This document shows, one piece after another, positions 56,348 through 64,000 of a stretch of 64,000 nt of DNA. The stretch's first letter is position 1; the number at the start of each line of letters is the position of its first letter. The notes under the pieces were generated by a model, which was given only the letters and a program-made list of their open reading frames with translations, did no database searches and was not told where the DNA came from. The DNA lies in NCBI GenBank assembly GCA_023259115.1, contig JAHFQW010000001.1, positions 17,929 through 81,928 of the forward strand. The letters run 5' to 3'. The position numbers and the translations under genes were made by a program. The DNA is from an archaeon (GTDB lineage: Archaea > Nanobdellota > Nanobdellia > Woesearchaeales > GW2011-AR9).

Positions 56348-57631
56348 ATGATGAGTAAATTTTTTTTTTCTGTTTTATTGATTGTTTTGTTTAGTTTTAC
56401 TTTTGTTATTGCAGCGGGAGGAGGGGGCGGTGGTGGTGGTTCTAGTGGTGGCTCGAGTAGTGGAGGTTCTTCGTTGGGGAGTGGTGGCGGGAGCGGGCCG
56501 TTTTTATATGGGCTGAAGTGTGATGATAAAGGGGTATTGCAGTTTTATGAGGCACCGCAGATAAAGCCGGTGCAAGTTAAGCTTTGGGATGGAACGCTTT
56601 TAGAAGTTGCGGGAGAGTGGCAGGGGAGTACGTTTACTTCAGAGGAGGCGATGCTTGTGAAGAGTGGATCATATGAAGTAGTGGATGGGCTTAATGGAAA
56701 TAAGAAGGTGGATTGTCCGGGGTTGAAGTTTAGCTGCAAGTTAGTGAATTTAAATGTGGAGAGTTGTGTGCGTGAAGGTGATCGGTTAGAGGTGCATTTT
56801 ACAGCAGATAATATGGATGTGAATGATTTGAAGTTTGATTTTTCTAGGCAGGGGTCAGGTTATGCGGGAAAAGTGCTTAGTTATGCGAAGAGCGGTTATT
56901 CTACAGAGCTAAAGTCGTTGAAAATACGGCCGTTGACGCTGCAAGGACGGTATGCACTTGAGGTGGAAGGAGCAACTGATATTTCTAATATTGATCTGGT
57001 ACAAGTGAGCCATCCTGAGTGTGTGGGAAAATATTACAAATATGCGAAAGCAAAGTGTGTGCAAGAGGATGTCGTTGTAGCTGAGAAAGAGAAGAAAGGG
57101 GAGGAGTTGAAGTGCGGGGGCTATATTGATATTAAAGATCGAGTACAGTGCAGATTAGGTTTGCGTGAAGATCAAAAAGACGAATATGAAAATTTTTATC
57201 CTGAGGAGTGTCGAGTACGTTCAGATGTTGATGATTGTTTGAAAACGTATAAGAGTGTGCAGCCGTGTTGGAAGATGGCGAATGGGGCTGAGAGGATTGC
57301 GTGTGTACGTGGGGCATTGGAGTTAGGATCATTTGCGGATGAGAAAAAAAAGTGTGCAAAGTTTATGGGTGAAAATCGCGATTTGTGTATGGATAGATGG
57401 AAGCAGAGAGGGTATGCGCTGGTTAAATTTCGATTGTATAATTTAGAAGAGAATGCAGAGGAGTTGATGGAAAAAGGTTATTTATCACAAGAAGAGGTGG
57501 GAGATTTTGTGGTGAAAATGGAGGAGAAAAAGCAGAAGTTTAATTTGGTTGGATCAACTAAGGGGCGTAAACAGATTTTGCTTGATGCACGCCAAGATTG
57601 GAGAGAGTTGATGAGTCGGGTGAGAGAATGA
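56348..57631 (+). CDS. Secreted Gly-rich/Cys-rich protein
   Basis: 427 aa. A signal peptide (SKFFFSVLLIVLFSFTFVIA) is followed directly by a Gly/Ser run (eight Gly, then GGSSSGGSS repeats), a beta-rich domain (residues 55-240 with paired Cys) and a C-terminal helical domain with Cys pairs (CGGYIDIKDRVQCRLGL, CRVRSDVDDCLKTYKSVQPC, CAKFMGENRDLCMDRWKQRG). Probably exported and disulfide-bonded; function unknown. GTTTAAATAG and GGTGAAATG precede the start. The lipoprotein gene overlaps its stop by ATGA, so the two form a coupled pair. Confidence 0.7.
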   Translation: MMSKFFFSVLLIVLFSFTFVIAAGGGGGGGGSSGGSSSGGSSLGSGGGSGPFLYGLKCDDKGVLQFYEAPQIKPVQVKLWDGTLLEVAGEWQGSTFTSEEAMLVKSGSYEVVDGLNGNKKVDCPGLKFSCKLVNLNVESCVREGDRLEVHFTADNMDVNDLKFDFSRQGSGYAGKVLSYAKSGYSTELKSLKIRPLTLQGRYALEVEGATDISNIDLVQVSHPECVGKYYKYAKAKCVQEDVVVAEKEKKGEELKCGGYIDIKDRVQCRLGLREDQKDEYENFYPEECRVRSDVDDCLKTYKSVQPCWKMANGAERIACVRGALELGSFADEKKKCAKFMGENRDLCMDRWKQRGYALVKFRLYNLEENAEELMEKGYLSQEEVGDFVVKMEEKKQKFNLVGSTKGRKQILLDARQDWRELMSRVRE

Positions 57632-57852
57632 GGGTGATGGTAATTGTTATGTTTATGTTGTTGCTATTTTATATAGTGGGATGTTCTGAGTCAACGCAGA
57701 CGATTGGTAATGTTTCGGAGCAGAAAATAGGGGATAATTTGGCACATACTGATACCCTGGTTATTCCTGATGATGGGCTGGATGCGGCGCTGCAGGATTT
57801 AGAAGAGATTGAGGGTAATGAGACGAGTTCTTTGGCGGTTAGTTCTTCGTAA
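57628..57852 (+). CDS. 74-aa lipoprotein
   Basis: ATG 57628 overlaps the previous stop (ATGA). MRVMVIVMFMLLLFYIVGCS is a signal with lipobox IVGC; the mature part is about 55 acidic residues (VIPDDGLDAALQDLEEIEGN). Small surface lipoprotein of unknown function, coupled to the Gly/Cys-rich secreted protein and perhaps its membrane anchor. An earlier in-frame start (57598) would disrupt the signal peptide. Confidence 0.68.
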   Translation: MRVMVIVMFMLLLFYIVGCSESTQTIGNVSEQKIGDNLAHTDTLVIPDDGLDAALQDLEEIEGNETSSLAVSSS

Positions 57853-57937
57853 GGTTTATTAATCAATTCGTTTATTGTTCTATTAAGAGTACTTTTATGA
57901 TTTTAATTGTTATGAAATCTAAATATTACGGATCTAT

Positions 57938-57977
57938 AGAGAAGTTTGATTAATTCGTATTTTAGTCAAACTTTTCT
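57938..57977. repeat. Hairpin between the lipoprotein and DoxX genes
   Basis: AGAGAAGTTTGA and TCAAACTTTTCT pair at 11 of 12 positions with one G-T, across TTAATTCGTATTTTAG. The loop resembles that of the 15.1-15.5 kb hairpins (TTAAT-CG-TA..TAG). It could end the preceding transcript. Nothing else is seen in this 158-base gap besides the G-rich ribosome-binding site of the next gene. Confidence 0.4.
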
Positions 57978-58010
57978 AAGAATTAAACAAATAAATAGGG
58001 GGGATTTAAT

Positions 58011-58463
58011 ATGACAGAATATTGTGCAGTAAGTAAATGGTTAGCGAAGCATGCAGAGTGGGCACCAGTTTTTTTACGTTTGGGTGTAGGAATTGTGTTT
58101 TTGGTGCATGGATTGGGTAAGTTATTGGCGATAGGTCCTGCACCTTTGGGCTTGGCGGGAACAGCAGGATTTCTTGCAAGTATTGGTGTTCCAGCAGCAG
58201 GCTTCTTTGCATGGGTTGTGGCATTAGTTGAGACGCTTGGCGGGCTCGCATTGATTTTAGGGTTGTTTGTACGCTATGCGGCGTTGTTGCTGGCAGTGGT
58301 TATGCTTGTGGCGATTGTGACAGTCCATTGGAAGAACGGGTTTATTTTACCTGCCGGATATGAGTATGCTCTGACGTTGCTTGCGGGTAGTTTGACGTTG
58401 ATGTTTAGCGGTGCGGGTAGTAAGTGGAATTTAGAGCACAAGTTTTGTAAGAAAGAGTGTTAA
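58011..58463 (+). CDS. DoxX family membrane protein
   Basis: 150 aa, four membrane segments. APVFLRLGVGIVFLVHGLGK, GFLASIGVPAAGFFAWVVAL, ETLGGLALILGLFVRYAALL and HWKNGFILPAGYEYALTLLA match DoxX/YphA proteins; the conserved E-x-GG and R of the second and third helices are present. Some DoxX proteins take part in oxidative-stress complexes or thiosulfate metabolism; role here unknown. AGGGGGGAT stands 6 bases before the ATG. It is unrelated in detail to the DoxX-like gene at 28.8 kb. Confidence 0.85.
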   Translation: MTEYCAVSKWLAKHAEWAPVFLRLGVGIVFLVHGLGKLLAIGPAPLGLAGTAGFLASIGVPAAGFFAWVVALVETLGGLALILGLFVRYAALLLAVVMLVAIVTVHWKNGFILPAGYEYALTLLAGSLTLMFSGAGSKWNLEHKFCKKEC

Positions 58464-58512
58464 AGTTCTTTTTTAGTACTCTTATTTTTTCTTTTTTTTT
58501 GATTTTTTCAGG

Positions 58513-58758
58513 TTATTTTGGTACTAACATTACAACGGAGAGAATATGGCTAAGGGGTTGGGAACTATATTTTTGGGGGATTTGGTTCGGGCCATTTGAT
58601 GATTGATAATAAGTCAATTGTGGGGGGTGGTTTTCTTCTATCCCTCGGAAATAACCTAATTCTTTTACTGTTTGAGGAGGAAAACTCTCGCGGTTTACTT
58701 CTATCTCTAGGGGAGATAGGGGAAGGATATTCATATTCTTTATGTGGTCAAGTAGCAT
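58513..58758 (-). CDS. 81-aa hypothetical protein
   Basis: MLLDHIKNMNILPLSPLEIE, ESFPPQTVKELGYFRGIEEN and PQLTYYQSSNGPNQIPQKYS form a Pro/Gln-rich soluble protein without known family. ATTATAAAAAC lies about 32 bases before the ATG and would support transcription, but no ribosome-binding site is seen. Base use is the C-rich type of other minus-strand genes in this half of the window. Direct repeats lie upstream at 58840-58876. Confidence 0.45.
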   Translation of the reverse strand: MLLDHIKNMNILPLSPLEIEVNRESFPPQTVKELGYFRGIEENHPPQLTYYQSSNGPNQIPQKYSSQPLSHILSVVMLVPK

Positions 58759-58839
58759 AGTATTTTTGTGTGTTGGTTCTGTTTTTATAATTTGTCTGAT
58801 TGGAATAGTCGGGTTGGATTAGCATTGCTAGATTGGGAC

Positions 58840-58876
58840 TGTTGTATTGGGGGTGTTGTATTAGTGCTGTTGTATT
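58840..58876. repeat. Three direct repeats of TGTTGTATT at 14-base spacing
   Basis: TGTTGTATT occurs at 58840, 58854 and 58868, separated by five different bases (GGGGG, AGTGC). It lies upstream of both the minus-strand 81-aa ORF and the plus-strand MetRS gene. It may be an operator for either or a small expanded repeat. The rest of the 58759-58968 gap holds only the MetRS TATA box (CTTTTTATAGAG). Confidence 0.4.
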
Positions 58877-58968
58877 TGGATAGTTATAATGGGCGTGTTA
58901 TAATAGTTATATTTCAGTAGGTACTTGGGGTAAGCTTTTTATAGAGTGTTGTTATCCTTTGGATATTG

Positions 58969-61284
58969 ATGGTTATGAAAAAAAAGAAGGTTGCCCTGCA
59001 GAAGATGAAGAGTGTACAATCTGGAAAGAAGGGTGTACAAGCTATAAGTAGGGAGGCTAAAAGTAAGGTCATTAAAAAAGCAATATCTGTGAAGAGATTG
59101 GGTTCTAAAAAAAGTGTGATTTCTAGAAAAAGAGTTCTAGTTAGGGGGGTTTCTCTTAAAAAGGTTAGTGTTGCTCAAAAAAAAAAAAATGATAAAATAG
59201 TTGTGACGGCAGCGTTGCCGTATGCTAATGGGTCTATTCACATTGGACATTTATTGGAGTATATTCAGGCGGATATTTTCACGCGGTTTTTGAAGCTGCA
59301 GGGCAAAGATGCACGGTATATCTGTGCGTCAGATATGCATGGGACACCAATTGAGGTGAATGCGGCGAAGGCGGGTGTTGTGCCGGAGAAGTTTGTGGAG
59401 AAGTATTGGGAAGAGCACAAGGAGGATTTTGCCTCTTTTTTGATTGAGTTTGATGAGTATTATAAAACGCATTCTGTGGAGAATAAAGAGTTGGCGGAGT
59501 TGTTTTATACTACACTTAAGAAGAAAGGATATATTTATCATAAGAAAATGGCGGTGATGTTTTGTGAGCATTGTAGACGATCGCTGCCAGATAGGTTTGT
59601 GAAAGGGGTGTGTCCAAAATGCCATGCGGCAGATCAATATGGGGATGTGTGTGAACAATGTGGAAGTGTGCTTAAAGCGTTTGATTTGATTAAGCCCTAT
59701 TGTGTGATATGTAAAAATACTCCGATTCGTTGCGAGAAAGAACATTATTTTTTTAAGCTGAGCGCATTTGCAACGCAGTTACAGGCATGGTTATTTTCTG
59801 CAAAGAATTTACAATCTGAAGTGAGAAATTGGCTGCAAGAGTGGATGAGAAGAGGGCTGGAAGATTGGTGTATTTCACGTGATGCGCCGTATTTTGGATT
59901 TGAGATTCCAGGGGCAGTGGAGGAGATAGGTGAGAAAAGATTTTTTTATGTGTGGTTAGATGCGCCTATTGGATATATTTCGTCCACTAAGCATTGGGCA
60001 GAATTACATGATACAACCTGGGAAGAGTATTGGTATGGCGGGGAGGTGTATCATTTTATAGGAAAAGATATTGCGTATTTTCATTTCTTGTTTTGGCCAG
60101 CGATGCTCATGGCGATGGGTATTGCCTTGCCGACATTGACGGTGCATGGGTTTATTACGGTCGATGGGCAGAAGATGAGTAAGAGCAGAGGGACGTTTTT
60201 TACGGCAAAAGATTTTATTGCACTCTATCCGGTTGAGGGGCTGCGTTTTTATTATGCAATGCATCTGGATAGGAAGTTAGTAGATGTGGATTTGAATTTG
60301 GAGGAGTTTCGTGCAGTTAATAATAATGTGTTGATGGGCTCATTGGGTAATTTTTGTTATCGGGTGTTGACGTTTGCGCAGAAGAATTATGGCGAGGTTA
60401 GTGTTGTTAGTTCTGAGAATGTGTTTAATAAGGAAATCAAAGGGTTGATTTCTGAGGTTGAGAAGAGTTATGCGGGGATGGATTTTAAGTCTGCGGTGCG
60501 GGGGATATTACAGATTGCAGATGCGGGGAATGCGTATTTTCAGCAGTCAGAAGTGTGGAAGAGTAAAGAGAGTGCTGAATCGAGAGCTAAGGTGGGTTGG
60601 TGTGTGAATTTGGCGCGTAATTTAGCTATTTTAATTTCTCCTGTGTTGCCAGAGTTTAGTTCTAAAGTGTGGGGTGTGTTAGGAGAGAAGAATTTAAAGT
60701 TGAGTGAGATAGGGTTTGGCTGGTTGGGCAAGTTGCATGAGGTGCCACTGCTGGTTGTAAAAATTGATGAGCTGAAGAATAAAGCTGTATTTCCTCTGCG
60801 AATGATGGTGGGAGAAGTTGTGACTGTGCGTGATCATCCAAATGCGGATAGTTTGTATTTATTGCAAGTGGATTTTGGTGATGCTAGTGGATTTGGTGAG
60901 AGTTCAAGTGGTGGCTTTGGTACAAAGCAGATTGTGGCGGGGTTGAAGAAGTTTTTGACAAAAGAAGAGCTGCAAGGTAAGAGGGCGGTGTTTTGTGTGA
61001 ATATGAAGCCGGCGAAATTACGTGGTGAGATGAGTGAGGGGATGATTTTAGTGGGGGATGATGGTGCAAGAATTGGGTTGTTGAACGTGGAGGGTGGCGA
61101 GAGAGGGGACGGAGTTGTGTTTGATGGAATGGATTCAAATAAAGGTGAAGTGACGTATGAGGAGTTTACGAAATTGAAGATGGAAGTGAGGGGAAAGAGG
61201 GTTGTGTATGAGGGCAGGATGCTTAAGAGTGGTGTGAAAGAGGTTGTGTGCGAGGGTGTGAAAGAGGGGGCAAGGGTTAAGTAA
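58969..61284 (+). CDS. metG: Methionyl-tRNA synthetase with basic N-terminal tail and C-terminal tRNA-binding domain
   Basis: About 771 aa. TAALPYANGSIHIGHLLEYI (HIGH box), the zinc knuckles CEHCRRS..CPKCHA..CEQCGS..CVICKN, and FITVDGQKMSKSRGTFF (KMSKS) define MetRS; the anticodon helices follow. The last 150 residues (FPLRMMVGEVVTVRDHPNAD, KQIVAGLKKFLTKEEL, MKPAKLRGEMSEGMIL) are the EMAP II/Trbp111-like tRNA-binding fold. The first 75 residues are an unusual Lys/Arg/Ser-rich tail, perhaps tRNA- or ribosome-binding. The start at ATG 58969 fits a TATA about 27 bases upstream; a TTG immediately before it is in frame. Confidence 0.96.
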   Translation: MVMKKKKVALQKMKSVQSGKKGVQAISREAKSKVIKKAISVKRLGSKKSVISRKRVLVRGVSLKKVSVAQKKKNDKIVVTAALPYANGSIHIGHLLEYIQADIFTRFLKLQGKDARYICASDMHGTPIEVNAAKAGVVPEKFVEKYWEEHKEDFASFLIEFDEYYKTHSVENKELAELFYTTLKKKGYIYHKKMAVMFCEHCRRSLPDRFVKGVCPKCHAADQYGDVCEQCGSVLKAFDLIKPYCVICKNTPIRCEKEHYFFKLSAFATQLQAWLFSAKNLQSEVRNWLQEWMRRGLEDWCISRDAPYFGFEIPGAVEEIGEKRFFYVWLDAPIGYISSTKHWAELHDTTWEEYWYGGEVYHFIGKDIAYFHFLFWPAMLMAMGIALPTLTVHGFITVDGQKMSKSRGTFFTAKDFIALYPVEGLRFYYAMHLDRKLVDVDLNLEEFRAVNNNVLMGSLGNFCYRVLTFAQKNYGEVSVVSSENVFNKEIKGLISEVEKSYAGMDFKSAVRGILQIADAGNAYFQQSEVWKSKESAESRAKVGWCVNLARNLAILISPVLPEFSSKVWGVLGEKNLKLSEIGFGWLGKLHEVPLLVVKIDELKNKAVFPLRMMVGEVVTVRDHPNADSLYLLQVDFGDASGFGESSSGGFGTKQIVAGLKKFLTKEELQGKRAVFCVNMKPAKLRGEMSEGMILVGDDGARIGLLNVEGGERGDGVVFDGMDSNKGEVTYEEFTKLKMEVRGKRVVYEGRMLKSGVKEVVCEGVKEGARVK

Positions 61285-61434
61285 GGTTTAGTTTTTTTGA
61301 ATGGAGTTTTTTGCGTTGTGTTTGTGTCTTTTTTCTATTTATGAGTGGTTTCTTTGTGTTATTTTTTAGTTCTTTTTGTCCTATATATGACGAAAACCTT
61401 TATATACCTTAGTTCTTTCCTGTGGGTATATACT

Positions 61435-64000
61435 ATGGTGGTTAAATCGGGGAGTGTAGATGGTGATAGAACTAGAAATAGAGGATGTTTTAGAGAGAGA
61501 GGTTTTCTGAAGAGTTATAACAAAAAATGTTCTAAAAAAGGACAGATTACGGTGTTTATTATTGTGGGTATTCTTATTTTGTTTACGACGGCGGGGATTT
61601 TGTATTTTACAAAAACGGTGACGACACAGAAACTGGAAACGGCAAAAGAACCAACGATTAGTGCTGTGCCAGTGGAGTTTCAACCAATACAGCAGTATAC
61701 TGAGAATTGTTTGTTGCAAGAGGGAAAGAGTGGGCTTGTGTTGCTTGGTGGACAAGGCGGTTATATTTATCCGGATGTGGTGGGCAAATTTAGTACTGGG
61801 GTGCTGAGTGGGGGTACGGGTGGTGCAACTGATATGACTAATGCGGATGGGATAACGCTGGGTGCGGCGCATGTTCCCTATTGGTATTATAATGTGAAGC
61901 CTAATGTGAATCCAGAAGTGGTGTTTTCTTCTCTGAGGCCAAAACTGTATGCGAAAGAGGATGATGTGATGAGTGTGGAGAGTCAATTAGGGAGATATGT
62001 GAAAGAGAAATTGGATGAGTGTTTACAAAGTTATGGGGCATTTGCAGGAGAGGGGTTTAGGGTTGAGAAACAAGAGAGTGAGGGAGTGATGGAAGTTGAG
62101 GCGAGAGTGGCTGAGAATTCGGTGAATTTTTGGCTTAAGATGCCACTACGAGTAACAAAAGCGGGAAATACGATTGAGATGAATGAGTTTTATGTGAAAA
62201 TACCACTGCAGTTGAAGAGGTTTTATGATGTGGCAAGCGAGGTTGCGCAGACGGAACAAAATTTTAGTTTTTTAGAACGTGATGCGATGGATATGATTGT
62301 GACGTATAGCGGGGTTGATATGAAGAAATTGCCGCCAACACAAGCGGTTACGTTTGATGCGATCCCGAGTGTGTATTGGTTGGAAAAAGATGTGGCGTTG
62401 AATGTGAAGAGTTTATTGACATCTCATGTGCCGTTGATTAGATACTATGGAGCGGATAATTTTTATCGTTTTGATTATTTGAATGGAAATACTAACAAAG
62501 GAAGTAATAATGGGGTACAGGAGAGTAGTGGAGTAAAAGAGGGGGCGGTTGCGGATTTATCTGGTTTATATCAGAAGAATTATGATGATATGATTTTGCC
62601 ACTGGATTCGGGAAAAGGGTTGGATGTTACTTTTGATTATTTTAATTGGGTGCCGTATGTTGATTTGAATGATAAAGGGGGAAAGATTGAGGCGTCATCT
62701 GCGGGAGCGAGTGTGATGCAGTTTCAGTTTCATACAAATAGTTATTATACAACGTATGATTTGAGTTATCCGGTGCTTGTGACGCTGCGTGATACGAAAG
62801 CGTTTGATGGTGAAGGATATACTTTTGCATTTGCGTTGGAGAGTAATATTCGAAATAATGAGGTTGTGAAATCAGGATATATTCAACCACCGCCTGTTGT
62901 TGCACAAGGGAAGAGTTTAGTGTGTGATGAGGATAAACGTGGAACGCAGCCAATTGTGACACAAGTTGTGGATAGTAGTAATCTCAAACCTCTTGAAGCG
63001 GTACAAATTGGATATTCTATTCCACAAGATACGGATTGTGTGATTGGACAAACTGATAATTTAGGTAGTTTGGATGAGTCATATCCGGCGGTGTATGGGG
63101 GAGTGGTGAGTTTTGCAAAAGAGGGTTATTTGACAAGTTTTTATCCGGTTGATACGTATCAGTTCAAAAATCGAAGAGGAGTTATTGGCAATGCGTTTGC
63201 GGGGTTGAATGATAAAGTTGTACCACTTCATAAAATTAAGACTATTAATGTGTCTGTGAAGAAAAAAATGATGGAGAAGTGTGTGGGTGAGACGGGGGCA
63301 AATATTAAACAAGGGGCGATAGCGGTGTCTGCGGTAACAGGAGTTGGTGGAGTTGCGGAAGCGACAATTACAACGGGTGAAAAAGCTCGTTGTTTTACGC
63401 AGGGGTTATTTGGCAATGTGAGCGCGCCGTTGTATTCTTATACACCTGAGTTGTTGGATCGGGTGCATAGTTGGGTGTTTGTGGATAGTGCTCGTGCACT
63501 TGATGTCAAAGAGAGTGCGACGATTATTTTAACGCGAGTGGCGGATTTATTGCCGGGTGTGAGTAGTGATGATTTTGTGGCAACGGCAACGGTTACGGGA
63601 AATGAGATGAGCTCAGTTGATTTAGTGCCTGGAATTTATCGTGTGGATGGTTTATTGAGTACGACGCAAGAGATTATTATTCCTCAAGAAGAGAGATGCA
63701 GCGAGGGAGTGGTGGAAGCTATTGCGTGTACGGATGTGAATGGGTGTTGTAATACGTTTGATGAACAAAAGTTGGATAAGCTGCTTGAGGGTCAAGTGCA
63801 GTGGGATACGCCAGGAATGTATTTAGCAATTACGCCTGATCAATTATATGGTTCACAACAAATCACATTTTATGTAGTTGGTTTTGATGAAGCGAATGTG
63901 CCACAGCAGGAGCATATACGGGTATTAGAAGATTTACAGGTGATGGGGCAGTTGGGGAATATTTCAAGAACGTTGCGAGGAAATTTAGAGCCGTCATTTC
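61435..64000 (+). CDS. Giant surface protein with class III (pilin-like) signal, partial
   Basis: 855 codons from ATG 61435 stay open to the window end. The N-terminus is basic (KSYNKKCSKKGQ), followed by ITVFIIVGILILFTTAGILYF: a KKGQ-hydrophobic junction like archaeal class III signal peptides and the GQxTxFIIxGI anchors common in DPANN surface proteins. The rest is beta-rich with scattered Cys (KCVGETGANIKQGAIAVSAV, CSEGVVEAIACTDVNGCCNT) and no enzyme motif. TTTATATACC is centred about 30 bases before the ATG. The minus-strand frames over it are shadows. Function unknown; probably part of the envelope or a pilus-like structure. Confidence 0.82.
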   Translation, partial: MVVKSGSVDGDRTRNRGCFRERGFLKSYNKKCSKKGQITVFIIVGILILFTTAGILYFTKTVTTQKLETAKEPTISAVPVEFQPIQQYTENCLLQEGKSGLVLLGGQGGYIYPDVVGKFSTGVLSGGTGGATDMTNADGITLGAAHVPYWYYNVKPNVNPEVVFSSLRPKLYAKEDDVMSVESQLGRYVKEKLDECLQSYGAFAGEGFRVEKQESEGVMEVEARVAENSVNFWLKMPLRVTKAGNTIEMNEFYVKIPLQLKRFYDVASEVAQTEQNFSFLERDAMDMIVTYSGVDMKKLPPTQAVTFDAIPSVYWLEKDVALNVKSLLTSHVPLIRYYGADNFYRFDYLNGNTNKGSNNGVQESSGVKEGAVADLSGLYQKNYDDMILPLDSGKGLDVTFDYFNWVPYVDLNDKGGKIEASSAGASVMQFQFHTNSYYTTYDLSYPVLVTLRDTKAFDGEGYTFAFALESNIRNNEVVKSGYIQPPPVVAQGKSLVCDEDKRGTQPIVTQVVDSSNLKPLEAVQIGYSIPQDTDCVIGQTDNLGSLDESYPAVYGGVVSFAKEGYLTSFYPVDTYQFKNRRGVIGNAFAGLNDKVVPLHKIKTINVSVKKKMMEKCVGETGANIKQGAIAVSAVTGVGGVAEATITTGEKARCFTQGLFGNVSAPLYSYTPELLDRVHSWVFVDSARALDVKESATIILTRVADLLPGVSSDDFVATATVTGNEMSSVDLVPGIYRVDGLLSTTQEIIIPQEERCSEGVVEAIACTDVNGCCNTFDEQKLDKLLEGQVQWDTPGMYLAITPDQLYGSQQITFYVVGFDEANVPQQEHIRVLEDLQVMGQLGNISRTLRGNLEPSF

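Noticed and set aside
61381-61986. 201-aa minus-strand ORF MTLHTHHIILFRIQFW...
   Set aside because: It is the antisense of the open 855-codon surface-protein frame, which has a promoter and a coherent signal sequence.

Overview
The window looks like a stretch of a low-GC, small-genome archaeon, most likely of the DPANN group (Woesearchaeota/Pacearchaeota-like); the exact lineage is inferred. Archaeal marks are an aEF1A followed by archaeal uS10, two tRNA genes (Thr-GGT, Leu-TAA) with introns at position 37/38 and no encoded CCA, an AbrB-PhoU regulator, RtcB, a DHH/RecJ-like protein, two-HTH Lrp and Fis-like regulators, and TATA boxes about 26 bases upstream of the first codon of many genes (mostly leaderless mRNAs; GTG and TTG starts occur).

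Layout. 0-15 kb: partial CorA, NlpC/P60-like protein, NurA-like nuclease, a short palindromic element with a target-site duplication, a 40-aa zinc ribbon, methyltransferase, a PLP trans-sulfuration-type enzyme, two tRNAs, CysQ-like phosphatase, APH-like kinase, PhoU, small unknowns, PIN protein, Nramp-family transporter, Fis-like regulator, DHH protein. 15-22 kb: two complex hairpin elements, a kinase-SPFH fusion followed by a Tat-signal transglutaminase, aEF1A and uS10 (each with a short upstream ORF), a second Ser/Thr kinase. 22-26 kb: a B12-type radical SAM gene with a Cys-containing partner, then a crotonase/2OG-oxygenase pair between two nearly identical 89-bp paired-hairpin repeats. 26.8-37.2 kb: complete uvrB, uvrC, uvrA interrupted by acquired-looking DoxX/SRPBCC genes and a phage-like island (RhuM remnant, DinD/BRO-N, DUF2779 nuclease). 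37-40 kb: methyltransferase, unknowns, a candidate structured RNA, a gluzincin-like protein. 40-48 kb: rtcB, secreted proteins and lipoproteins, D-2-hydroxyacid dehydrogenase, a site-2 protease broken by a frameshift, a multi-TM/winged-helix pair. 48.5-53 kb: a seven-gene minus-strand operon of mostly unrecognised genes with receiver-like folds, divergent from a two-HTH Lrp regulator. 53-64 kb: aminotransferase-like protein, secreted proteins, DoxX, MetRS, and the start of a very large surface protein that runs off the edge.

Large-scale structure. The plus strand is C/A-rich up to about 40.0 kb and G/T-rich beyond it; most genes to the left are on the minus strand and most to the right on the plus strand. 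That pattern is what a replication origin near 39.97-40.12 kb would give, although no Cdc6/Orc1 gene is visible.

Most interesting leads: the skew switch at 40 kb; a 23-bp double-box motif placed identically upstream of the uvrA promoter and the RhuM-remnant promoter (a candidate DNA-damage operator next to a DinD homologue); a dispersed paired-hairpin repeat family in which stems diverge but pairing is kept; two possibly related structured RNAs; leader ORFs on aEF1A and uS10; the kinase-SPFH fusion; and the unknown 48.5-53 kb operon.
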